64,000 nucleotides of DNA from Anisus vortex (lineage: Eukaryota > Mollusca > Gastropoda > Planorbidae). Position 1 is the first letter of the stretch. Each line of letters begins with the position of its first letter. The notes under the pieces were generated by a model that saw only the letters and a list, made by a program, of their open reading frames with translations, made no database searches and was not told where the DNA came from. The stretch spans positions 15,769,124 through 15,833,123 of the forward strand of contig OX421509.1 in NCBI GenBank assembly GCA_949126835.1, in the 5' to 3' direction. Shown one piece after another: positions 11,401-23,400 of the stretch. The translations under genes were made by a program, and so were the position numbers.

Positions 11401-14400
11401 ATGTATGCCAAGAGATGGCTCTACCCCAGCATAGAGGGCAACCTCATGCATGTACTGAACTATGCGACTGTTGGGCACATTCGGCCAAGGTTGGTTGTGA
11501 CTCTGATTGTGGTAAGTTCCACTGGGTAAAGGACGGCGGGCATGGGCAGGTGTGTTATTAACCAATGTCATTCCAAAGTTTTGTGGCTTGTGGTCGGCCA
11601 TGGGCATTCCCTGGGCATTGTTGGCACGCTGCACATGAGGCGCTGATGAAGCCTCTTTCCTCTCCAGACTACCACCTTGACGTTTATGCAGCAGATGAGA
11701 GGATTTGGCCAGCATTGAATGTGCTCTGTTGCGGTCATGGGAGATATCAGAGTGAGTACTGCCCACGCTATCCTGACTTCCAGCTCGAGCCACACGCTGA
11801 GGTGACAACATACCATTGGCTGAAACAGTCTCAGTACCATTTCTAGGCATCTGCTGACGCCGAGTTAGATGCTTCCTGCTGTCTTCAACCTGTCGCTGCT
11901 CTGCCGAGGCTGCCATTGCTGGGTTGTGGTTGTAGACAAACCTACGAGGTTCACTCTCAGATCTATGAGCTACATCAGTAGGGGAATCTCTTGGACTTTC
12001 CACATTTTCACACGTCTCAGACAGGCTTTGGTCTAGCTCAGCTTCTAGAGCTCGTTGTTTCCTAGCATGCAAACTAGGCCTTGCCATCCCAATTGTCTTT
12101 TCAGTGTCCATTGACTTCCCAGAAGGAACAGAGGAAACAAGGTTTCTCAAAGCAGCTGAGCTTCCACTGGAGATCATCTTATGTCTAGAATGAACTAAAT
12201 TTTTCAGCATGCTGACTGCTCCCATTTCTCGCAGGGTACTCTGATCTTCTTCACATCTTGCTGACAAATTCCACAAAGTTCCACAGGCATTGCTGACTAT
12301 GGTCAGACTTGTGGATCGAAGATGGTGAAGCAGAATCTGCAGGCAGCCATTCTGTCGAAGGATTTGCCTGTAATCCTCTCTTATGGCAATTTGGCTAGAA
12401 ACGTTGCGAAGAATGCCTCCACCATTTTCCACTATGGCCAAAGTCTTGGCAGCACTCTTGTAAGTGAGGAGACCCACAAGAAACTGAAGAGCACCATCCA
12501 CAGCACAAATCTCTGCCTTGTTTTCAGAACAATGGGAGGATAAGTTCCACAAGGCTGAGAGAATACTTTTGAGTGTAGTTTCTTTCTTAACAATCATGGA
12601 AGATTTCATCAGTGTAGTCACAGCACCAATCTGAAACAACATGAAGAATAATGGAAGTGTTGGGAATAATCAAACTCTTAGCCAAAGAAACTATAGAATA
12701 AATCTCTTAATTCTAGCCAAATCTTCTCAGTTACAACAGATTTGACTGTTCAGCTACATGAAAAAGTGTAACCAGAACCCACAGTGAGGCCCCCATCGTC
12801 TCTTGATGGCGAAAGGATGCAGACAAAATTATACACATCTATTCCTTATTTAGAAGGAGAACATTTTTAAAAATAAAATAATAATTTCATCAAGTCTCTT
12901 AAAAAAAGGAAATCAATCTCTGATTAAACTAATAATTAGGTGTGATTGTGATTGAATGCTATCAAATTTAAAAGTTGAAAGTTGCCATTAACCTCTCTCA
13001 ATGTTTTCTTGCTGGATAAGTCAGTAATCTCTGATTAAACTATTAACTAGGTGTGGTTGTGATTGAATGCTATGAAATTTAAAAGTTGAAAGTTGCCATT
13101 AACCTCTCTCAATGTTTTCTTGCTGGCCAAGTCAGCTCTCCAGCTGAGATTCCTTAGTACACTAGCTGCTGCCTGGATCAGATCCTCATTGGGAGATCTT
13201 AGTTGGTCCACCAGAGCTAACATGGCTCCCTTCATTGAACACAGCAGAGCCTTGTTTTTACCATCACCAAATGTCAAGTTGGTCAAAGTCATGCAAGCAT
13301 ATCTGCGGACAGTAGTGCTGAAAAAAAAATCAATTGAAAACTTTCATAAACTGTAGTGATCTACATTGAAATTGATTGTTTATACCACTTTACTTTACAA
13401 CCCATTTGCTTCATTGTTTAGAACTGAAGAATTAGTTATCTTTTGAACATTTTTGTAGTATTCAATGAATGAATTGAAAAGGATTATCTTCTCTCACATA
13501 AATCGCACACAGAAACACGCATATATCTACCATATATACTCGCATACAGGTCGCACCGGTGGATAGGCTGCACCCTTAGTTTAGGATAATTTATCTCGCA
13601 GATAGTTCGCACCCATAATTTTGGGAGTTACACTGCCTCAAAAATCTATTTTTTTTTAAAACATAAAAGCTACTAAATATACCTATTCACTGTAATTTGG
13701 AAACTTTCCTCAAAAATAGTTTGCAATCATGCATAACGCAAATGTAAACAACTAAAGGCTGCATTCCATTCATTTTTATCGCCCAATCAGCATAGCCAAT
13801 GTGCCTACGGGAAAGTTTTTGGAATGCATATATTTCATCATTAAGTCCCTACTCGAGTACCTAGAGAGTGGATGGACACAAAAAGTCTTTTGGAATGCGC
13901 TCTTTTGGATCAGCTTATGCCAGTGTAGGAAACATAATAGGTCCAAAAGAATAGGGTCAGCAAACCATTTCATTTATAGTGTTACATTGCTAAATTCAGG
14001 GTTCGTACAGAAAAATTGCCTCAAAATTCCAGGAGTGTTCCAGAAGTTTTTCAGGAGTAAATTTTTTGAAAAGCCAAGCTGAGCTCTTTAAAAAAAAACA
14101 GACATCTCGCTAGTAACTCGCTACACAGCTTTTTTTTGTTTTATGACATTACGGGGACTTATATACTAGCCTACATCCCAAGTTTGGATAGAAAAAAAAC
14201 AACAAGATCTAGTAAAAAAAAAAGAACCAAGGAGTGGCATCACTAGTGTCATCAACGTTTGCGCGAGGAAATAAAAAGTGGCAAAGAGGGTTAACTCCAA
14301 TAGGGCTTTCTGGAAAAGTGAAAGTACAATCTAAGAGCAGTGATTACGATTTGTTTAGTAATAATTAATCTCCCTCGGAAATTAAGGAGTTTTTAGTATT

Positions 14401-17400
14401 TTCCCAGGACTAAATGCAGTTTTCCCAGGAGTTTTAAGGTCCTGGAACACAGCTTTTTGTTTTCCAGGAATTTTAAGGAGTTTCCAGGAGCTGTACGAAC
14501 CCTGTAAATGCTAATTAAAAGAGATTTTTATCTCTGTAAACAAGAAAAATAGGTCAGTGGACCTACACAAGTTTTATTAAAAGTAAAATAATGACCTACA
14601 CATATCTTAGTCATACTACATTTTTTACAAACACTGCTATTGGTGATAACTTAATAACAGAGTAGTGCTGTTTTTCAAACTTTAAAAAATCTGTTGCACC
14701 TCTAATTTGTATCAAAATTTTTTGGCTCAAAAAGTGTGACCTTTATGTAAGTATATACAGCAAAGTAAAATTGTTTAGAGATGGAAGTGGAAATATTCTT
14801 TTTGTGTTCTTGTCTGATAGGGAAACTGTCAATAGAGTGAAAGAATAACTTACTCATATTCAGGTCCAGCAACTCTGTTATCAATCTCTAACAACTCAGC
14901 TATGGCTTGCAATCCTCCTAAAGTACAAATAGCATGCCTGTAGTCTTCATCAAATGACAACTTCATGAGTGCAGCTATAGCAGCCCCAGGATGATGGTCC
15001 ATGTCTGAACAATCTAAGATCAAATGTTACAAAATCTCTAGTATATACTAATATTGTCTTAATCCTTTACTTTCAAATTGATATCATTGATTTTACCAAC
15101 AAATAATACAACTTTTCATCATCTGGTAAAATACATTATGCTAGTTGATCAACATTTAGTAAAACTGTAATACAATTTTAGACTTATATGAATTTTAATG
15201 AGGTTTAAATTTTTACCAATTTACTGAAAAAACAACATCATAATTTACATTTTACATTAAAAATGTGATTTTTTATCTATGAAAGTTAGCAGCTTTGAAC
15301 TATTTATTGTCTAATCAGCAACCTTCTTCTAAACTGTAACATGATCATGTAACAAAGATGTAGTTTGGCACCAAAACAAATCATTTTATCTATTATGTCC
15401 AGCTGTTTGCTAAACTTACTATTGACCACTGATTCATCTATTATGTCCAGATGTTTGCTAAACTTACTATTGACCACTGATTCATCTATTATATCCAGAT
15501 GTTTGTCTAACTTAATATTGACCACTGATTCATTTATCATGTTCAGATGTTTGTCTAACTTACTATTGACCACTAATTCATCTATTATGTCCAGGTGTTT
15601 GTCTAACTTACTATTGACCACTAATTCATCTATTAAGTCCAGATGTTTGTCTAACTTACTATTGACCACTGATTCATCTATTATGTCCAGATGTTTGTCT
15701 AACTTACTATTGACCACTGATTCATCTTCTTCTTCCTCACTTTCTCCCCTTTGCTGATCACAGTGCGCTCTTATCTGCTCAAGAAGCCTCAGAGTTCTAG
15801 CCTCGTGCCTGCCTCTCTTGTCGTCATGGTGACAATGTACTATGTTGTGCAGGGCTGCTGCAGCTCTGGCTCTGGCAGACTTGCTCCCCCTGGTCTTGCC
15901 CAACAGGCCAGAGTCCTTGTCACTGCCATGGAGAAGTTGGAGCAACAGGGGAAGACAACCTGTGGGGATAACAAGTTGCTTAGTAACATACAATAATATC
16001 TGGCTATCACAAGTTGCTTAGTAACATACAATAATATCTGGCTATCACAAGTTGCTTAGTAACATACAATAATAACTGGCTATCACAAGTTGCTTAGTAA
16101 CATACAATAATATCTGGCTATCACAAGTTGCTTAGTAACATACAATAATAACTGGCTATCACAAGTTGCTTAGTAACATACAATAATATCTGGCTATCAC
16201 AAGTTGCTTAGTAACATACAATAATAACTGGCTATCACAAGTTGCTTAGTAACATACAATAATAACTGGCTATAACAAGTTGCTTAGTAACATACAATAA
16301 TATCTGGCTATCACAAGTTGCTTAGTAACATACAATAATAACTGGCTATAACAAGTTGCTTAGTAACATACAATAATAACTGGCTATAACAAGTTGCTAA
16401 GTAACATACAATAATAACTGGCTATAATCTTCTTAACCTTATAAGCAACAAGAGCTGGCTATTAACCCTTTTCAGTCCCGGTCGCGTATATAGTCATCCA
16501 CCTAGATCTTTTTCTCAGACCCAGATGCGTATATTGTCATTGAAATACAAAATTCAGTGGAACCCAGTCCCGTATATATTCCTCAAGGAAGGGTGTTTAT
16601 TTAACTCATTTGCTACTAACCTAGTTTCCAAAGACACCCCTCAAAGTACTAGCCAGAGGAAAGGGAAGGAACTCCTCATTACATTTGGTAAATTATTTTG
16701 AAATAATTTTTTTTGTGACTAAATATTCCCCCAAAGTTAATAAAAATTACACAATTAAATAGATAAATTCCTTAGCTTTCTGGAAATGTATACTTTTATA
16801 CATAAAAAATGCTGAATTATCGGTAGAATCATTCGCTGCGTGTTGAGACCCTAGGATTTGGCTAAATATTTGCACTAGGCCTAGCATCAAAGTCTGATAA
16901 AGTATCAAAAAGCCCATAAATCGAGTTGTAATGGAAATTCATCTCTAAGTCTATACCTGAAGCATCCTTATTATCAAAACTGTTGTTAAATGTTACATTT
17001 GGAGGCATAGCGCTATTGATTAATAAACTAAAAAATTAAAGGCGAAGGCTATAAAAAAAAAAGACAAGACAAAAGGCCAGTGAAAACTGCCCGTACTTTT
17101 AAAGCACATCGCAAAAAAACGAATCATAATAAAAACATCATTTTTTTTTTAACGAAACATACAATATTCCTTCTTTTTAAAAGCCGTGCTTGCAGTAAAA
17201 ACACCACAACAGAACATATGGTGAAAAATCAATAAACGACAATAGGTTAGTCACACACGTGGCGGCTGCTTTTGGGTGCATTAGTACGGAGGGGGGTAGG
17301 CCACGTTCAGTCGCAATAGTAGCAAATGAGTTAAAGCACAAAATAAAGGGTTTGACCTTTCACCATAGTCTCGGGCAGAATATTTATTCGATACTTAAAT

Positions 17401-20400
17401 AGTTGAATTTTAATTTGCTTTTTAAATTATGAATATTGACTAATTACTGAATTTTTTTGTGAGATTGAAAGGGCTGTCCTGATGGACGCTACCAAATTAC
17501 CTTCTGTTTTTATGGACTTTGTGTTGATGAAACTTTTTCTTATGAATTAATATTGCGAATGAATACAATTATTTTATTAATTAGATTTTTCTAATAAGGT
17601 AAGTTATGTTTCTGGCAATTTACTCTCTACAAGTTATTATAAAATTTTACCAAAAAAAACTTTAACAAATAATTTTGGAACGCTATCAATGTCTCAGCCA
17701 TTCTAAAATAAAGTCTGGGCCATGGGGAATAATTAGTAAAATAATCGCCGGGACAAAGGTATGCATAGCTGGAAAGTAGGTCGGTACTTTAAGGGTTAAC
17801 TATTGACCTGACTGTCTCATGGCAATACAGCTATCTTGAGACTGGGACATTGCAAATAGTGTCCTTGACATGTCATCTTTGTCATGAGTGCCCAACATAC
17901 TCAGCAGTGAGTACACCATTTCAACCTGTTCAATAGAGAAACATCAAACATTGATTCAAGCAGCAGCAAATACTTCTACAATTTAAAATATTTGAATATT
18001 ACATTGAGGTTTAACATTTTAGTTCTACTAATGACATGTCTAATCAAAAGTCAATTTACATACAGACAAAAAACTAAAAATTAAAAAACTAAATTAATCA
18101 ATTCAAGATCAAATTTAGGATTCCATCTTTGTCATTAAGGTGATGTGTTTTTGTAAGTTGACTGTTATTGCATGTATTTAAAGTGAACATGATTGCATGT
18201 ATTTAAAGTGAACATGATTGCATGTATTTAAAGTGAACATGATTGCATGTATTTAAAGTGAACATGATTGCATGTATTTAAAGTGAACATGATTGCATGT
18301 ATTTAAAGTAAACATGATTGCATGTATTTAAAGTGAACATGATTGCATGTATTTAAAGTGAACATGATTGCATGTATTTAAAGTGAACATGATTGCATGT
18401 ATTTAAAGTGAACATGATTGCATGTATTTAAAGTGAACATGATTGCATGCATTTAAAGTGAACATGATTGCATGCATTTAAAGTGAACATGATTGCCTCC
18501 AGAAGAAAATAACAATTAGTAACAAAACTTTTCTTCAATTATCTAACTGGGTTGATCAATGAACCCAATAATTGGGTTTAAAAAAAAACTAGCCAATGAG
18601 ATGATTCTATCAGGTCTAACATGCAAATTTCATACACTACATGAAGAATCAAGATTGTGGAAGATTTGAATAATGTTTAAACTACAAGAATAGACATGGG
18701 AAGAAAGAAAATGTCCCTGACAAAATTCAATGATAAAAGAAGAAAACCCAGAGGATGTATCACCTTTGTGCCAAGTTGCTGCGGCTGGTCAGCTGTTGAG
18801 CCACTAGCGGCCCCGCCACTGCTACTACTGCCACCACTGTTGGTATTGGTGGAGTTAAAGCTGATAACACTGGCCAGGTCTTGAGATGGAGGCAATGAGG
18901 CACCACTGCTTGTCATGGCTGACAACACACACAAGGAATAAAAGGTTATACAAAATGAAGTGAATAACTTCGAACTAAACATATGGAAAACAAACAGTGG
19001 ACTATGTCATAGATAGGTTATAAAGGGCATTTACTATTCAGTATTAAAGTACATTTAGTATTCAGTATTAAATTGTTTTTAAATCAAATCTCAACAGTTT
19101 AAAATAGATAACATCCGACCAAAAAGTCACCTTTTTCTATAGGCCAGGCTCCATGATACATCACTGAAAGGTTGGGATTAAAGGGCATTCCAGGAGCAAC
19201 TCCATCAGGAATGTCTGTATAAATGACTTCCCCTGTCTGGGTAGCCAGTGAAACCCAATAGCTGCCCACAAGGCTGACTCTATCACAGACATATCCACCA
19301 ACTCCATCTTCCTGATCAGGTTTCAATTTAAACATCTGGAACAGAGAAAGTTGTTTTCATTGAATATTGCTTTGAAAACGAGAGTAGTTCTCATTATTCA
19401 TACTTGCAACCAATAATACAATAGTACAATAAAACGATAGATGAGTATTCAAGTTTTACATTATGTGTGATGTAAGAGCAGTTTTACATTATGTGTGATG
19501 TAAGAGCAGTTTTACATTATGTGTGATGTAAGAGCAGTTTTACATTATGTGTGATGTAAGAGCAGTTTTACATTATGTGTGATGTAAGAGCAGTTTTACA
19601 TTATGTGTGATGTAAGAGCAGTTTTACATTATGTGTGATGTAAGAGCAGTTTTACATTATGTGTCATTTAAGAGCAGTTTTACATTATGTGTGATGTAAT
19701 AGCAGTTTTACATTATGTGTCATGTAAGAGCAGTTTTACATTATGTGTGATGTAAGAGCAGTTTTACATTATGTGTGATGTAAGAGCAGTTTTACATTAT
19801 GTGTGATGTAAGAGCAGTTTTACATTATGTGTCCTGTAAGAGCAGTTTTACATTATGTGTGATGTAAGAGCAGTTTTACATTATGTGTCATTTAAGAGCA
19901 GTTTTACATTATGTGTCATGTAAGAGCAGTTTTACATTATGTGTCATGTAAGAGCAGTTTTACATTATGTGTGATGTAAGAGCAGTTTTACATTATGTGT
20001 CATGTAAGAGCAGTTTTACATTATGTGTGATGTAAGAGCAGTTTTACATTATGTGTCATGTAAGAGCAGTTTTACATTATGTGTGATGTAAGAGCAGTTT
20101 TACATTATGTGTGATGTAAGAGCAGTTTTACATTATGTGTCATGTAAGAGCAGTTTTACATTATGTGTGATGTAAGAGCAGTTTTACATTATGTGTCATG
20201 TAAGAGCAGTTTTACATTATGTGTGATGTAAGAGCAGTTTTACATTATGTGTCATGTAAGAGCAGTTTTACATTATGTGTGATGTAAGAGTACAACTAGT
20301 AGGTCTCAGAAGAGTTAGACACCTGCAAATGCTATTTGAACATGCTGCTAAAAGAATGTAAAATTATTTAGCAGTATAACTGGTGGGGTGGTAGAGGGGG

Positions 20401-23400
20401 TGGCCTTTTCGGCCGCCAAAGTTTGGATACACATCAAATTTATACTTTCTTAGCCTTAAATTACCAATAAATCAAAACTAACCTCAATAGGTGCCAAATA
20501 AACCCCAGCCCCAGGTGCCATTTACACTAGTTATGTTATTGCAACTATTCCATTAAAGAAAGTAAGATCAAATGTTACATAGCCCATCTATTCATACCAC
20601 ATTGGCATGTGTACTGATGGATGATCACAGATATTTTACAGCAGGTCACATTTTTATAAGTAAATTAATTAAATCCCTGCCTTTAACTTTTCTCTGAAAA
20701 TTGGGATGTTTCTTAGATTCCTCTGAAGATATTGGTGAGTAAAAGCAACAGTACATTATTTGTCTGGTTACAGCAACAGTACATTATTTGTCTGTTTACA
20801 GCAACAGTACATTATTTGTCTGTTTACAGCAACAGTACATTATTTGTCTGTTTACAGCAACAGTACATTATTTGTCTGTTTACAGCAACAGTACATTATT
20901 TGTCTGTGTACAGCAACAGTACATTATTTGTCTGTTTACAGCAACAGTACATTATTTGTCTGTGTACAGCAACAGTACATTTTTTGTCTGTTTACAGCAA
21001 CAGTACATTATTTGTCTGTTTACAACCACAGTACATTATTTGTCTGTTTACCCCTGTTGGGTACCTATAGATTTTTGCTGAACTAAAAAACACTGATAAA
21101 CCTGTGGACTAAATAAACAATAAAATACTTCAAGTGTGAATACATATAAGTTATTAGCTCCAACAGGACAAACAAGTCATTAGCTCCAAGAGAAAGTCAC
21201 ACCTACTTCTGAACTAAGAGTGGTGGATGTGGAAGCATTTTTAAACAAGTGTTTCCTGTGAGCTGCCATGAGTGTTCCCATCTCAGTCTCAATGGTTTTA
21301 ATTCTCTCCAGCCTAGCCTCCTGTCTCAGCTTGCTCTGTTCACCTGTACCCAACTTCTCCTGCATGGCACCTTGAACTTTGTGGGCTTCAGCATCCATTT
21401 GTCTCCTAGCATGGTCTGAGAACTGTAATGAAACCATCACACTCACCAATACATATACATACAAACACAAACATTAATGACACCACTTGTTCACACTGTC
21501 ATCTATGTAATCAACTACAATCAAAGCCACCTTTTATAAAGAGTTGTGTTTTTTTTTATGTATTAAAGTTCATCATTTTATAACATGAACTTATAAAGGA
21601 ATGATTTAAAATGAAAACTACTACAAGGGAAATTAAAATTACTTTATTTCTATGTAAACTGTAATTAGTTGTTTATTTCATTCAAAATGCTCCAGTTTTT
21701 GTTTACTTTTTTACTTTCAATTTCAATGGGTAATGTTAAAATAAGATGAGCTGTAATGTTAAAATAAGATGAGCTGTAATGTTAAAATAAGATGAGCTGT
21801 AATGTTAAAATAAGATGTGCTGTAATGTTAAAATAAGATGAGCTGTAATGTTAAAATAAGATTTTTTGTAATGTTTAAATAAGATGTGATGTAATGTTAA
21901 AATAAGATGTGCTGTAATGTTAAAATAAGATGAGCTGTAATGTTAAAATAAGATGAGCTGTAATGTTAAAATAAGATGTGCTGTAATGTAATATATCTTT
22001 TTATTTTAAATATATTTTTATATATCTGTAACATTTGGGGAAATATTGGCAGAGCAACACTGTGTTCAGCTGATGCATCAAAGGACCAGGGTTTGAATCC
22101 TGATCAAGGCTAAGATTTGTTCCCAGGGCTGTAGGTTATCCCTGAGTCTATCCAGCTTAGGGTAAAGTAAAGGTCGCTGGACAATGTGTTGGCCACATAA
22201 TCCCCTAGTAAACTGTGGGCATACTGCTTGACCCACCCTGTGGATTAGTTGGTCTGAAGGGATTTACTTTGCATGTATAGCATTTATATATTAGTGACAA
22301 CATGGCCAGACTATGACATATTAATAGATCAAGGTACACAAAGTAAACTGCCCCCCCCCCACTACAGTTCTTCACTGTACCAGGTAAGTCTAACTTACAT
22401 TGTCAGAATGTTGTAAACTTTCCATTTGTTGAGTGATTGATTTCAGCTGATTGTAAAATAAGTCTAACTTACATTGTCAGAATGTTGTAAACTTTCCATT
22501 TGTTGAGTGATTGATTTCAGCTGATTGTAAAATAAGTCTAACTTACATTGTCAGAATGTTGTAAACTTTCCATTTGTTGAGTGATTGATTTCAGCTGATT
22601 GTAAAATAAGTCTAACTTACATTGTCAGAATGTTGTAAACTTTCCATTTGTTGAGTGATTGATTTCAGCTGATTGTAAAATAAGTCTAACTTACATTGTC
22701 AGAATGTTGTAAACTTTCCATTTGTTGAGTGATTGATTTCAGCTGATTGTAAAATCTCTTTCGCTGATTTTCATCTCTCTCAAAATCTTGCATTAACTGT
22801 TGCCTGGAAACACAAACAAAACAAAACAATCCATGGTCACCAATACAGAAACAAAAATAAGGCTATACACAACAATAAAAACAGAATAACAGACTGAAAT
22901 CTTACTAAAACTTGACAAATTACACAAATGGCAATCTAATCAGAGGATGTCTTTTCACTCAGAAAAATGCCAACTTTTTACTGTACTTCATTCATGAAAA
23001 ACATTAATCTTTTATATTACAGATGCTCCTTCTATATAGATGATTATTGCTGTCTTTAAATGATGTTAATTTACTGGTTTTCCTGGTTTGTTCAAGGAAC
23101 CCATTCCATGCCTGGATGCCACTCAGGTAGAATGATTACTTATATGCATTTATTATTGCATATGGGATAAGAAAAGTGTCTTTGTCCTTATGTTTATCTG
23201 AACATTGTAACATATTGTGTTGTATTTCTAGGTTAGAATTTAAATAATACCTGGTGTATTATTACTACTTTACTTTTTGCCCTTCTGTCCTCTAGTGTTT
23301 CTAGGTTTAGTGATTGAACTATTGGTGCAACTCTTGTCAGTTGTGAATAGTTGCTATTCTGAATTTATTCTAATTTTTTAATGTTTTCTTTAGTTGATGG

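Larger units (their letters stand above)
19336..21206 (-). other. intron 7 with two 28-bp minisatellites
   Basis: Contains arrays at 19457-20290 and 20742-21051. Between them (about 20291-20735) is ordinary AT-rich sequence with no feature recognised. Confidence 0.8.

Noticed and set aside
19131..19335. WW domain in exon 8
   Set aside because: The two Trp are about 36 residues apart instead of the usual 20-23, and the central YY-type pattern is incomplete.
20732..21086. Three long overlapping plus-strand open frames
   Set aside because: They are a 28-bp tandem repeat without stops read in all three frames; no gene features.
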